From Cyanobium sp. CZS25K (lineage in GTDB: Bacteria > Cyanobacteriota > Cyanobacteriia > PCC-6307 > Cyanobiaceae): a stretch of DNA of 64,000 bases. The notes under the pieces are model-generated. The model did not search any database. It worked only from the letters and a program-made list of their open reading frames with translations, and was not told where the DNA came from. Location of the stretch: positions 1 through 64,000 of the forward strand of contig JAUCZB010000011.1 of assembly GCA_030373325.1 (NCBI GenBank). The letters run 5' to 3'. A program made the position numbers and the translations under genes. Below, piece by piece: positions 55,631 to 64,000 of the stretch (position 1 is the first letter of the stretch; each line of letters begins with the position of its first letter).

Positions 55631-56172
55631 GCGAAGCCGTCGGCGCGCTCAATGCCCTGGGTGAGTTCCTGTCCAATGGTGTGCTCGCCTGGGGTCTGGC
55701 CGCCTGCGGCGTCGCCCAGCTCTCCAAGCTGGTGATCGAACTGGTGCTGCACCGGCGCTGGCGGCCGGCGGTGCTGGTCGAGACCGGCGGGATGCCGTCG
55801 AGCCATTCCGCCCTGATGACGGGCACGGCCGCGGGCCTTGGCTGGGAACTGGGCTTTGCCGATCCCCTGTTCGCCCTGGCGGCCGTGCTCTGCTTCGTCG
55901 TCTTGTACGACGCCAGCGGCGTCCGGCGGGCCGCCGGGCTGACGGCCCAGCGGGTCAACGGTCTCCCCGATGGCCTCTGGGACACCCAGCCCACGCCCGG
56001 TCAGACCAGCGCCGACCCCGTGCTGCGCCCTCTGAAGGAAAACCTCGGCCACACCCGCCCGGAAGTGCTGGTGGGCAGCCTGATCGGGCCCCTGGTGGCG
56101 CTGCCGGGCCTGGCCCTGCTGGGCTCGCCGCTGCAGATCGCGCAGGGCGCCGGTTGGTTGCCGCTGGGGTGA
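55627..56172 (+). CDS. Divergent PAP2 family membrane protein
   Basis: The 181-residue protein belongs to the divergent PAP2 (acid phosphatase/vanadium-dependent haloperoxidase-related, DUF212) family. The conserved core [21 protein letters not shown] holds the SxxHS motif. About four membrane segments are visible. The extended motif [21 protein letters not shown] and the end [14 protein letters not shown] are typical. Its reaction is unknown. It overlaps crtE by ATGA and the helicase by GTGA, so it forms part of a tight operon. Confidence 0.92.
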   Translation: MSEAVGALNALGEFLSNGVLAWGLAACGVAQLSKLVIELVLHRRWRPAVLVETGGMPSSHSALMTGTAAGLGWELGFADPLFALAAVLCFVVLYDASGVRRAAGLTAQRVNGLPDGLWDTQPTPGQTSADPVLRPLKENLGHTRPEVLVGSLIGPLVALPGLALLGSPLQIAQGAGWLPLG

Positions 56173-57647
56173 GCGATCACGCCGGCCTGAGCGACGACCA
56201 GCAGCAGGCGGCCACCGCCTTCGCCACCTGGCTCTCGGCCCCGGCCGATGGGGTGCCCTTCGTGCTGGAGGGCTACGCGGGCACCGGCAAGACCTTCCTG
56301 TCGATGCGGTTCCTGGCCCAGGTGGAGCGGGCGGGTCTCTGCTGGACCGTGGTCGCCCCCACCCATAAGGCGGTGGGCGTTCTGCGCCATCACCTCGCCC
56401 TGGCGGGTCTGCAGCCCACCTGGTACCCCTCCACCATCCACCGGCTGCTGCGCTTGAAGCTCAAGCGGGAGGGGGATCGGGAGCGCTGCGAGGAAACGGT
56501 GCAGACCGCCCTTGCCCTCGAGAATCTGGGCCTGGTGCTGGTCGACGAGGCCTCGATGGTGGATGGCACCCTGCTGGAGATCACCCTTCGCTGCGCCCAG
56601 GCCTACCGGACCCGACTGGTGTTCGTGGGCGATCCGGCCCAGTTGCCGCCGGTGGGGGAGGAGCAGAGCCCGGTCTTCGCCCTGGGGCGGGCGCAGCGGG
56701 TGGCCCTGACCCATGTGATTCGCCACCAGGGACCGGTGCTGCGCCTGGCCGGCGGCCTGCGGCAAGGGTCCCTGCCCTGCCGCAGGCCGCCGGTGCTGGC
56801 CCCGGTCCGCACCGGGGAAGGCCGGGTGTCCCTGCTGGAGCGGGGCGACTGGCTGGCGGCCGCCCAGGCGGGCCTGCGCCGCAGTGCCGAAGCCGACGAC
56901 CCCGATCTGGCCCGGATCCTCTGCTACACCAACCGTTCCCTGGAGCGGCTGGTGCCGATCGCCCGCCGCGCCCTGCACGGCGCCATGGCGGACCAGCTGC
57001 CCGTGCTCCCCGGTGAGGTGCTGATCACCCGCACGGCCGTGATGGCGCCCGCCTGCCGTGAGGGGGATGCCGCCGCCGAGGAGCCGGACCTGCTGCTGGG
57101 CAGCAACCGGGAGCTGGTGGTAAGCGACGTACGACCCGAACGCTGCGATCTGGCCGAGTTCGGCGTGGAGGCCTGCCTCGGCGCCCCCGTGATCGACACC
57201 CTCACCGCCACCGTGGAGGCGGGGGAAGCCCAGCTGAACCTGCGGCTGCTGCCCCCCATCGGCAGCGGGGCCCGGGCCAGCCTGGACGGGGTGCTGGAGG
57301 GGCTGCGGCAGCAGGCCCGCGAGGCCGGCAAGAAGGACGGGAAAGCCTTCTGGCGCCGGTATTTCCTGGTGCGTGACGCCTTCGCCTCCCTCGGGCCGGC
57401 GGCGGTGCTCACCGTCCATCGCAGCCAGGGCAGCACCTTCGGCGAGGTCTTCATCGACGAGGACGTCTTCTGGCCCCGGGACCTGCTGCTGCGGCGGCGT
57501 CTGGTCTATGTGGCGGTGAGCCGGGCCAGCCAGGCGGTGACCCTGATGGCGGCGGGAGGGGATGACCCGGAACGGGCGCTCTGGGGAGGCTGGCTCCGGG
57601 ATCAGGAGCAGAGGCTCGGTCGCCAAGGCCTCGCCAGGGATGGCTAG
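56169..57647 (+). CDS. RecD-like / Dda-type ATP-dependent DNA helicase
   Basis: The 492-residue superfamily 1B helicase has motif I EGYAGTGKTFLSM, motif Ia APTHKAVGVLR, motif II VLVDEASMVD, motif III VFVGDPAQLPPVGEE, motif IV region RILCYTNRSLERL, motif V VLTVHRSQGSTFGEVFIDED and motif VI RRLVYVAVSRASQAV. The arrangement is that of RecD2/Dda-like 5'-3' helicases of cyanobacteria. The start is GTG 56169 overlapping the PAP2 stop (GTGA); the track's longer start is inside that gene. Confidence 0.9.
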   Translation: MSDHAGLSDDQQQAATAFATWLSAPADGVPFVLEGYAGTGKTFLSMRFLAQVERAGLCWTVVAPTHKAVGVLRHHLALAGLQPTWYPSTIHRLLRLKLKREGDRERCEETVQTALALENLGLVLVDEASMVDGTLLEITLRCAQAYRTRLVFVGDPAQLPPVGEEQSPVFALGRAQRVALTHVIRHQGPVLRLAGGLRQGSLPCRRPPVLAPVRTGEGRVSLLERGDWLAAAQAGLRRSAEADDPDLARILCYTNRSLERLVPIARRALHGAMADQLPVLPGEVLITRTAVMAPACREGDAAAEEPDLLLGSNRELVVSDVRPERCDLAEFGVEACLGAPVIDTLTATVEAGEAQLNLRLLPPIGSGARASLDGVLEGLRQQAREAGKKDGKAFWRRYFLVRDAFASLGPAAVLTVHRSQGSTFGEVFIDEDVFWPRDLLLRRRLVYVAVSRASQAVTLMAAGGDDPERALWGGWLRDQEQRLGRQGLARDG

Positions 57648-57798
57648 GTGCGGGAGAGTGAAGCGCTGTCCACAGTTGGACGCGTGCGGAACGATGGACG
57701 GGTCCGAAAAGCCAGCCGGGTCGGAAAAGACAGCCGGCCCCCTACGCTCACCCGTATCGGTTTGAGATGGAATTCCTCCCCTGAATCCTTCCTTCGGC

Positions 57799-58161
57799 AT
57801 GATCCTTTCCCCGGCCGAATCAGCGCCGCTCTTAGGGACAACCCAACCGGCGGCGAGCGAGCCGCCCGATGCGAACGTGGCCCCCCCATCCGGTGGCGGC
57901 GGAGAGTGGCTCATGGACGTGGCAGCCCTGGGTATCACCGCCGTTCTGGTGGGGATGGTGGTTCTGATCCGGCGCTGGCTGATGCTCCGTTGGCGCAAGC
58001 CCCCTGCTGGCGTGCCGCGGGAACCGGTGCTGCCCCTTTCCCCCCACGGCACCCTGCACGACCCGAAATATCTCGGCCGGATCCTTGAGGCCGACGAGCC
58101 GCCGGCCGGTCCTGATGCTCACCCCACCCGCAGCCCCTCGACCCCCTGCCAGCCAAGGTAG
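57799..58161 (+). CDS. Hypothetical small membrane protein
   Basis: The 120-residue protein has no family I recognise. The N-terminal 35 residues are Pro/Ala/Gly-rich. One membrane segment follows at about 38-58 (DVAALGITAVLVGMVVLI) and then a basic stretch. A short motif-like tail GTLHDPKYLGRILEADEP may be conserved. The 3' end overlaps the convergent GAP-family gene by 43 bp. The coding call rests on the membrane segment and GC pattern only. Confidence 0.5.
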   Translation: MILSPAESAPLLGTTQPAASEPPDANVAPPSGGGGEWLMDVAALGITAVLVGMVVLIRRWLMLRWRKPPAGVPREPVLPLSPHGTLHDPKYLGRILEADEPPAGPDAHPTRSPSTPCQPR

Positions 58162-58805
58162 GCCGCCAGGCCGATGCAGATGGCCGCCACGATCAGTTCG
58201 GCATTCGCGAACAACCAGCCCTTGCCCGTCTGGAGCACGGGCACCAACCGCTCCTGTCCCACCAGCAGCAACCCCGCCAGGGGCAGCAGCAGCAGGATGC
58301 CGGTGAACAGGGTGAAGAACGCCGTGGAGACCACCTCCAGTGGTCGGCTCAGCCCGGCCTCCAGCAGGCTGGCGGCGGTCTTGGCGTAGAGGAACAGATC
58401 GTCCGGGCTGGAGACCTGCACCGCGGCGCTGAGCCCCAGCAGGAGCGGCAGGGGCAGGGCGCAGAAGCCATCCAGGCGGCGGGTCCACGCGGGGGGGCCG
58501 GTCACCTCACGGCTGCTGAGCAGCCCGTTGAGGCCAAGGGCCAGCAGTCCCCCCGCGGCCAGCAGATCGAGGCCCGTGCGCTGATCCGTGCCCCTCTCCA
58601 TGGTGAGCAGCAGACCATGGCCCACGCTCAGCAGCAGGGCCATGGCGGCCGCGGAGGTGAGCAGCCAACCCAGCACGAACCAGCTCCCCCTCCGCAGCGG
58701 GCTGGGGCCCAGCAGGATCAGCAGCAGCAGGCCGATGTGCAGCGGGCTGAAGCTGATCGCCAGGCCGAAGCCAAGGAGTTCACGCCAGAGGCTGGTGGAC
58801 GGCAT
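58119..58805 (-). CDS. GAP family membrane protein
   Basis: The 228-residue protein has about six membrane segments, similar to the GAP/Sap (sulfolipid-addressing-like) and LysE-related families. Characteristic segments are GLAISFSPLHIGLLLLILLG, WFVLGWLLTSAAAMALLL and VQVSSPDDLFLYAKTAASLL. Homologues are linked with export of lipids, but no substrate can be given. I chose ATG 58805; the track extension to 59009 is antisense to the coq4-like gene. Confidence 0.75.
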   Translation of the reverse strand: MPSTSLWRELLGFGLAISFSPLHIGLLLLILLGPSPLRRGSWFVLGWLLTSAAAMALLLSVGHGLLLTMERGTDQRTGLDLLAAGGLLALGLNGLLSSREVTGPPAWTRRLDGFCALPLPLLLGLSAAVQVSSPDDLFLYAKTAASLLEAGLSRPLEVVSTAFFTLFTGILLLLPLAGLLLVGQERLVPVLQTGKGWLFANAELIVAAICIGLAAYLGWQGVEGLRVG

Positions 58806-58902
58806 CGCGGCGGTTCTGGAGGCCCCATTGTCCGGTGCCGGCGTTCCGAAGCAGCACGGTGCTGGCAGCCCCACACTGGAGGCGGTTGCTGCCTCCCTCC
58901 CG

Positions 58903-59494
58903 ATGGCCCGTCTCCAGGAAGCGCTGCGTTCGCTGCACACCCTGCGGCTGCTGGGCGACATCGGCCGCAGCGGCGGATCCCTGGCCAGCGTGGCCGATCT
59001 GGTGGACAACTTCGCCGACAGCCAGCAGATGGCCCTCTGTCTGGAGCGTTTCCTGGCTCCGGATGGGCTACGACCCTGACTTCGCCCGGCCCCGGCCGGT
59101 GGAAACGCCCGGGCAGTGGCTGATTCAACGCATCGCCACCACCCATGACATCCACCACGTGGTGAGCGGGTTCGCCACCGTCGGCGAGGGGGAGAACGGG
59201 GTGCTGGCGATCACGGCCGTGCAGATCGGTTTCCCCGCCTTCGTCATCCTCAACACCGCCGCGGCGTTCGGCAGCTTCCGTTTCCAGCCCGAGCGCCATG
59301 CCATGGTGAGTCGGGCCATGGCCCGGGGCATGGCCATGGGGCTGACCAGCGCCCCCTTCTGCGTGCAGCGCTGGGAGGAAGGCTGGCAACGGCCCCTGGC
59401 CGACTGGCGCCGCCAGCTGGGTGTCCAGGACCCGCTGCGGGACGAGCCCTACGCCATGCGCCGGATGCTGAGCGATCTGGAGGCGGAGCTCTGA
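58903..59494 (+). pseudogene. Coq4-family gene with internal deletion/frameshift
   Basis: The first frame (from ATG 58903) encodes MARLQEALRSLHTLRLLGDI and continues to MALCLERFLA, then stops at 59079. A second frame continues from about 59063 with GYDPDFARPRPVETPGQWL and the Coq4 zinc motif HDIHHVVSGFATVGEGE (HDxxH then E), to the normal end. In Coq4 proteins several tens of residues separate these blocks, so a piece is missing as well as the frame. The family shapes a quinone-binding scaffold in ubiquinone synthesis. In cyanobacteria its role is unclear. Confidence 0.75.
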
Positions 59495-59524
59495 GCGGGG
59501 GCCGGTTTCGGCTGCGGCAGGGGT

Positions 59525-59809
59525 TCAGGTGCGGATCTCGAACCAGTCGGTGCCTGCCACGGCCACCTGGGCGCTGGTGACGCTCCTGACCTGGGCTCCC
59601 TGTGGTCCCTTCTCGCACCAGAGGCGCAGTTCCACCAGCCGGTCCGGGAGCCCTTCGGCCTCCAGTTCCACCGAACCGTCGGAACGGTTGCGCACCCAGC
59701 CACTCAGGCCGAGTTCGGTGGCCTTCTGGCGGCAGCCCACCCGGTATCCCACCCCCTGCACGAGCCCCCGAACGGTCATCCGCCAACGCTCGTGGTGGGT
59801 GGCCGTCAC
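59525..59809 (-). CDS. acyP: Acylphosphatase
   Basis: This small enzyme hydrolyses acyl phosphates. The catalytic arginine is in RGLVQGVGYRVGCRQKA and the catalytic asparagine in GWVRNRSDGSVELEAEG. The track begins at 59950, which would put 47 extra residues inside cobB. The GTG at 59809 overlaps the cobB stop (GTGA) and gives 94 residues, the normal length for this family, so I use it. Confidence 0.9.
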   Translation of the reverse strand: MTATHHERWRMTVRGLVQGVGYRVGCRQKATELGLSGWVRNRSDGSVELEAEGLPDRLVELRLWCEKGPQGAQVRSVTSAQVAVAGTDWFEIRT

Positions 59810-61263
59810 CCGCAGACCGGGTTGCAGGAAACGGCGTTCCTCGGCAGCGGCACGACGCTGGCGGCGGCTCTCGCCAGTCTCGAGGGAATCTCCGGGCATC
59901 CAGCCCAGTGGAGGTGGAGCCAGCTGGCGTGAACGGTCGGGGCGGTCCATCCTTCGATCCTTCCTGGTGATCCCCAGCCTTCAAGTTGCCACAGGCTCTC
60001 CACCTCCGCCAACCCATCGCCACGGGATGGTCGGGGTTCCAGCTGCCAGCGGTGGAACTCGTGGCCGCACAGGGATTCACCGCGGCGCACCAGCAGTCCA
60101 TCAGCGCCGGGCAGGGCCTGGCGGTAGCCGAGGCTGAGGGGACCGCGGCGGGCGCCGAAGGGGAGCAGACCGGCCATCGGGTGCCGGACCCCGTCCCCAT
60201 CCTCCAGCTCCTGGCCCAGCAGCAGCAGGCCGCCGCATTCGGCCACGATCGGCAGGCCGGCGGCGGCGGCGGCGCGGAGGGAGCCAAGGCTGCGTCGGCT
60301 GGCCGCCAGCTGGGGGGCATGCAGTTCGGGATAGCCCCCGGGCAGCAGCACCGCCCGACAGTCCCGGGGCAGGGGATCGTCGGCCAGGGGACTCCAGGAC
60401 AACGGCTTCAGGCCACAGGCCTGGAGCAGCTCCTGGGCTTCGGGGTAGCGGAAGTGGAAGGCCGCGTCGCTGGCGATCGCCACGGGGAGGCCCGCGTCGG
60501 CCCCGGCGGTCGCGGCGAAAGCCGAAGCGGCCGGGACCCGATCCAGGCACCAGTGAATCGGATCCTGGCCTTCCGGCGGGCAGGCCGGCGGCGCCAGCAA
60601 CGGCCAGAGCCTGGCCAGATCGAGATGCTCCCGGGCCAGACGGGCCCAGATCCGCTGACGTTCGCCCAGGTCGCCCAGCTCCCCTGGGGTGAGCAGGCCC
60701 AGGTGGCGGGAAGGCAGTTCCAGGCTGGGATGGCTGGGCAGCACCCCCAGCAGCGGAACCTCGATGGCGGCCAGGGCTTCGGCCAGCAGCCGGTGGTGTC
60801 GTTCGCTGCCCACCCGGTTCAGCACCACCCCGGCCAGGCTGATCCGGGGCGGGCCATGGTCACGGAAGCCGCGCACCAGGGCCGCCAGGCTGCCCGCCTG
60901 ACGGGACGCCTCCACGACCAGCACCACCGGCAGCCCCAGCAGGTCCGCCACGGCGGCGGAACTGCCCTCGCTGCCGGCCCCCCGGCCATCGAAGAGGCCC
61001 ATGACCCCCTCCACCAGCACGCGTCCGGCCCGGCCGCCATGCCAGCGGTAGCAGCGCCGCACCCAGTCCTCACCACAGAGCAGGGGGTCAAGGTTGCGGC
61101 AGGGACGACCCGCCACCGCCCCCAGCAGCTGGGGATCGAGGTAGTCGGGCCCCACCTTGAAGGGCTGGATGGTCTCCCCCCGCTCCCGCGCCACGGCCGC
61201 CAGGGTGAGACTCAGCAGGGTCTTGCCGCTGCCGCTGCAGGGGGCCGCGATCAGGCAACTCAT
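59806..61263 (-). CDS. cobB: Cobyrinate a,c-diamide synthase
   Basis: This ATP- and glutamine-dependent enzyme amidates the a and c carboxylates of cobyrinate in (pseudo)cobalamin synthesis (CobB/CbiA). It has 485 residues. The N-terminal P-loop is IAAPCSGSGKTLLSL, with FKVGPDYLDP and VEGVMGLFDGRG typical of CbiA. The C-terminal glutamine amidotransferase domain has the nucleophile cysteine in IVAECGGLLLLGQ and the histidine region CGHEFHRW. I chose ATG 61263 (MSCLIAAPCSG); the track start at 61452 lies inside opcA. Confidence 0.95.
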   Translation of the reverse strand: MSCLIAAPCSGSGKTLLSLTLAAVARERGETIQPFKVGPDYLDPQLLGAVAGRPCRNLDPLLCGEDWVRRCYRWHGGRAGRVLVEGVMGLFDGRGAGSEGSSAAVADLLGLPVVLVVEASRQAGSLAALVRGFRDHGPPRISLAGVVLNRVGSERHHRLLAEALAAIEVPLLGVLPSHPSLELPSRHLGLLTPGELGDLGERQRIWARLAREHLDLARLWPLLAPPACPPEGQDPIHWCLDRVPAASAFAATAGADAGLPVAIASDAAFHFRYPEAQELLQACGLKPLSWSPLADDPLPRDCRAVLLPGGYPELHAPQLAASRRSLGSLRAAAAAGLPIVAECGGLLLLGQELEDGDGVRHPMAGLLPFGARRGPLSLGYRQALPGADGLLVRRGESLCGHEFHRWQLEPRPSRGDGLAEVESLWQLEGWGSPGRIEGWTAPTVHASWLHLHWAGCPEIPSRLARAAASVVPLPRNAVSCNPVCG

Positions 61264-61309
61264 GCGGTCGGTGGCGCCGGTGGTGGCGCGGCCGGAGAAG
61301 AAGGCTGTC

Positions 61310-62608
61310 TCAGCCTGGCAGCAGGCAGGCCGCCAGCGGCACGGCCGCCGCCAGCAGAGGGGCGGTGGTGTCGTGGCCCCCGGAGAGCAGGCGGGCCATC
61401 TCCATCTCCTCGCTCTCCTCCGGCAGGGGGACCACCCCCTCGGCGAGGTCAATGCTGGCCATGCCGCCGGATTCCAACCGCATGCAGCCTCCCGATTCCG
61501 AACAGAGAATCACGCACAGAGGTGGCCGCTGCTGCGGTTCACAGATCAGCCGCATCCCGACGATGGCGCCGGGATGGGTCTTGGGTACGCCCATGGGCAC
61601 CGGCATCAGCGTGAACTGGACCCCCACCCCGTCGGTGCGCTCGAATTCCGCCGAGATGCCCTGGCCCGGTCCGTCCACCTCCACCGTGTAGCTGCTCACC
61701 AGGTGCCATCCCAGCCGGTCGGCGATCCAGGCGGCCAGCAGGAGGCCCTTGACCGGGTGGTCCCCCTCCACGTCGATGTCCAGCTGAACCACGTGGCCGA
61801 GGGCATCGCGACGGGACGGGGGATCGAACACCATGGCCAGCGATTCCCGCCAGGTGCGCAGCCGCAGCCAGTTGAGATCGTTGACGGCCTGACCGGCGGT
61901 GATGCGTTCCAGCATCAGATCGAGGCAGCGGCGCGGTTCGCCCAGGGAACTGTCGATCACGAGGCGCCGGGGAACCGGTGCCAGCGCCTCCAGCATCTCG
62001 GAGGGCTCATCCAGGCTGCTGTTCCACCACACCCAGCACGGCAGGCTGTCGTCCACCAGGTTCTGGATGAGCTCGAGGCTCTGCTGCAGGGCTCCCATGC
62101 CACCCCGCAGCACCACCACATCACCACAGGCGGCTCCGGCGCCGCCTTCCTCCGGCAACGGGCAGTAGGCCGCCACCAGAGTCTCCAGGGGATGGCCCGG
62201 ATCGAGAGTGGGGGCCAGGGTGATCAGACGCCGCGGCATGTGGGCGCTGATGGCGCTCTCCACGAACTGACCGCGCAGATCCTGACTGCTGTGGCCCCCG
62301 TCCTTCTGGCCAATGGCCCAGGCCAGGCGTGGATCCATGGGGGCCGTGCTGTTGGGAAGATCGGTTTCCGGCACCACCATCCGGGCCGCCTCCAGCAGCT
62401 CCTTGCGCAGCAGGCCGGTGATCGGCCCGTCCACCCGGCCCAGCCGCACCATCTGTTGCTCCAGCCAGGAGGGCTCCCACACCACCAGGGTGAAGGTGGC
62501 GGCGCCGGTGGACCCCTCCAGATCCTGGGTCCAGAGGCGTTGCAGGTAGGGCGTGACCTCCTCGGGGGGCAGGTCGAGGGGGGCCTGGAGGGTGAGCTGG
62601 GGAGCCAT
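61310..62608 (-). CDS. opcA: Glucose-6-phosphate dehydrogenase assembly protein OpcA
   Basis: OpcA binds glucose-6-phosphate dehydrogenase and makes its activity respond to redox state, which opens the oxidative pentose phosphate pathway in the dark. The 432-residue protein has the family blocks TLVVWEPSWLEQQMVRLGRVDGP, DDSLPCWVWWNSSLDEP and DLNWLRLRTWRESLAMVFD. Several cysteines lie in the C-terminal quarter (LICEPQQRPPLCVILCSESGGC). It starts 36 bp downstream of zwf on the same strand, the usual cyanobacterial zwf-opcA order. Confidence 0.95.
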   Translation of the reverse strand: MAPQLTLQAPLDLPPEEVTPYLQRLWTQDLEGSTGAATFTLVVWEPSWLEQQMVRLGRVDGPITGLLRKELLEAARMVVPETDLPNSTAPMDPRLAWAIGQKDGGHSSQDLRGQFVESAISAHMPRRLITLAPTLDPGHPLETLVAAYCPLPEEGGAGAACGDVVVLRGGMGALQQSLELIQNLVDDSLPCWVWWNSSLDEPSEMLEALAPVPRRLVIDSSLGEPRRCLDLMLERITAGQAVNDLNWLRLRTWRESLAMVFDPPSRRDALGHVVQLDIDVEGDHPVKGLLLAAWIADRLGWHLVSSYTVEVDGPGQGISAEFERTDGVGVQFTLMPVPMGVPKTHPGAIVGMRLICEPQQRPPLCVILCSESGGCMRLESGGMASIDLAEGVVPLPEESEEMEMARLLSGGHDTTAPLLAAAVPLAACLLPG

Positions 62609-62644
62609 GGGGGCGCGGGTGTGGGAGGGAGGAGGACGCGTTCG

Positions 62645-64000
62645 TCAGGGACGGCGCCAGATCAGGCCGTCCTCGGCCAGGAGGCCATCGGCGGCGGCCG
62701 GACCCCAGGTACGGGCTTCGTAGGGATGGACCGGCAACTGCCAGGGGGATTCCTCAATCAGCGCCAGCAGCGGCGTGTAGAGCCTCCAGGCGGCTTCCAC
62801 CTCATCGCTGCGGGTGAACAGGGTGGGATCCCCCAGCATGGCGTCCGCGAGCAGCCGCACGTAGCCCTCGTCGGAGGGTTCTCCGAAGGATTCGTCGTAG
62901 CTGAAGGCCATGTCGACGGGCCGGCTGCGCATCCCGGATCCCGGAGCCTTCACCTCGAACTTGAACTCGGCACCCTCGTCGGGCTGGATCCGCAGGATCA
63001 GCTGGTTGGGGGTGGGGGCGCCACCGGCGGCGTCGAAGAGGTGAACAGGGGCCTCCCGGAAGGTGAGCACCACTTCGCTGAGGCGCTTCGGCAGCCGTTT
63101 GCCGGTGCGCAGGTAGAAGGGCACCCCCTGCCAGCGCCAGTTGTTGATGGCCACCTTCATGGCCACATAGGTTTCCGTGGTGCTGTTGGCGTTCACCCCC
63201 GGCTCCTGGCGGTAGCCAGGCAGTGGCTGGAGCAGGCTGCCGCCGGCGGCGTACTGACCCCGCACACAGCACTTCCAGGGCTCGTCCTCGTCGGCGAGGC
63301 GGGCCGACTGCAGCACCTTGGCCTTCTCGTTGCGGATCGCCTCCGGATCGAAGCGGCCCGGAGCCTCCATGGCGGTGAGGGCCAGGATCTGGGTGAGGTG
63401 GTTCTGCACCATGTCCCGCAGGGCGCCGGAGGATTCGTAGTAGCCGGCCCGCTCCTCCACCCCCACGGTTTCGGCGGCGGTGATCTGGACGCTGGAGATG
63501 TAGTTGCGGTTCCAGATCGGCTCGAAGATCGTGTTGGCGAAGCGCAGCACCAGGATGTTCTGGACCGTTTCCTTGCCCAGGTAATGGTCGATGCGGAACA
63601 CCTGGCTTTCCTTGGCGCAGGCCTGCACCACCTTGTTGAGGGCCTGGGCGCTGGCGTAGTCGCGGCCGAAGGGCTTCTCGATCACCACCCGGCTGCGCTC
63701 CGGATCGGCCAGCAGCCCGGCCCCGGCCAGGGCACGGCAGCCGCTGCCGTAGAACTCCGGCGACACCGAGAGGTAAAAGGTGCGGTTGCCGCGGGTGGCC
63801 CGCAACCGATCGATGGCTTCGAGCCGCTGGCCGAGACGCACCAGGTGGTCGGGTTGCTGCAGATCCACCGGCTCGTAGAAGAGCCCCTGGGAGAACTGCT
63901 CCCAGGCGGTGCGATGGGAGGCGATCTCGTCGGCCAGGGCGGCGCCCATCTTCTCGCGGAACTCCTGGTCACTCCAGGGGCGTCGGGCACAGCCGAGCAC
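62645..64000 (-). CDS. zwf: Glucose-6-phosphate dehydrogenase, 5' end cut off
   Basis: This NADP-dependent enzyme oxidises glucose 6-phosphate in the oxidative pentose phosphate pathway. The frame runs off the right edge, so the NADP-binding GxxGDLA motif is outside the window; 451 residues are visible. The catalytic motif RIDHYLGKETVQNILVLRFAN is intact, as are EKPFGRDYASA and the substrate segment FYLRTGKRLPKR. The C-terminus TWGPAAADGLLAEDGLIWRRP is normal. Its partner opcA follows. Confidence 0.96.
   Translation of the reverse strand: MLGCARRPWSDQEFREKMGAALADEIASHRTAWEQFSQGLFYEPVDLQQPDHLVRLGQRLEAIDRLRATRGNRTFYLSVSPEFYGSGCRALAGAGLLADPERSRVVIEKPFGRDYASAQALNKVVQACAKESQVFRIDHYLGKETVQNILVLRFANTIFEPIWNRNYISSVQITAAETVGVEERAGYYESSGALRDMVQNHLTQILALTAMEAPGRFDPEAIRNEKAKVLQSARLADEDEPWKCCVRGQYAAGGSLLQPLPGYRQEPGVNANSTTETYVAMKVAINNWRWQGVPFYLRTGKRLPKRLSEVVLTFREAPVHLFDAAGGAPTPNQLILRIQPDEGAEFKFEVKAPGSGMRSRPVDMAFSYDESFGEPSDEGYVRLLADAMLGDPTLFTRSDEVEAAWRLYTPLLALIEESPWQLPVHPYEARTWGPAAADGLLAEDGLIWRRP

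Noticed and set aside
1-64000. tRNA, rRNA, CRISPR arrays or complete insertion sequences
   Set aside because: I found no cloverleaf-like gene, no regularly spaced repeats, and no transposase or integrase ORF in either strand.

Overview
The window looks like a chromosome segment from a GC-rich unicellular cyanobacterium of the Cyanobium/Synechococcus type. The evidence is the gene content rather than any marker RNA. It carries a CO2-uptake NDH-1 set (ndhF3/ndhD3/cupA/cupS-like), phylloquinone genes menD-menB, glgA and a GH57 branching enzyme, opcA next to zwf, crtE, cobB and several families seen mainly in cyanobacteria (DUF760, DUF4336, HpsJ-like, PGM1-related ATP-grasp). I see no rRNA, tRNA, CRISPR array or intact insertion sequence. 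Two genes are cut by the window edges: the DUF4336 gene at the left and zwf at the right.

Layout. 1-8.8 kb is a dense housekeeping block: DUF4336, DUF760 and lepB, then menD-menB-L,D-transpeptidase-glgA-hypothetical-murF on the plus strand with repeated 4-bp stop/start overlaps. 8.8-11.7 kb is a disturbed accessory patch: a small membrane protein, a short triplicated repeat, a fragment of a second dihydroorotase gene, a frameshifted PEP-CTERM 'choice-of-anchor L' gene and an HpsJ-like gene, with lower GC than its surroundings. 11.7-16.3 kb is a minus-strand run (pyrC, UPF0114, VIT-type transporter, NCS2-like permease, def). 16.4-19.0 kb has a formyltransferase and a NodB-type deacetylase that overlap by 4 bp, followed by a DedA protein, which suggests handling of a lipid-linked sugar. 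19-25.7 kb holds three large ion transporters.

25.8-36 kb is the most interesting part. A CO2-uptake NDH-1 operon (ndhF3, ndhD3, cupA, cupS) is split between ndhF3 and ndhD3 by three co-directional signalling genes of visibly lower GC. They are a transmembrane sensor with a periplasmic Tll0287-like c-heme domain (CxxCH) and a cytoplasmic LOV photoreceptor domain but no output domain, a membrane diguanylate cyclase with an intact GGEEF and I-site, and a GAF/degenerate-GGDEF/EAL phosphodiesterase. I read this as a light/redox-responsive c-di-GMP cassette placed inside the CO2-uptake operon. Its effect on that operon is inference.

36-41.2 kb is an amino-acid ABC transporter of the Bzt/NatFGH-BgtA type with two tandem binding proteins, one of which has lost a conserved ligand-binding motif. 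41.2-48 kb has a GH57 branching enzyme, leuA behind a large dyad, an orphan sugar-type ABC permease, a protease-type remnant, a PGM1-related peptide ligase with a small coiled-coil membrane protein, and a SemiSWEET gene. 48-51 kb has a pair of fluoride channels and a PgpH-type HD phosphodiesterase. 51-57.6 kb is folD, crtE, a divergent PAP2 protein and a RecD-like helicase. folD and crtE are separated by a large antisense PAS-GAF-GGDEF-EAL pseudogene with two clear lesions. 57.8-64 kb has small membrane proteins, a broken coq4-like gene, acyP overlapping cobB, opcA and zwf.

The window carries at least four broken genes (choice-of-anchor L, PAS-GAF-GGDEF-EAL, coq4-like, and fragments of pyrC and DUF4384). 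Acquisition and decay of signalling and surface functions therefore seem to be recent processes in this genome.
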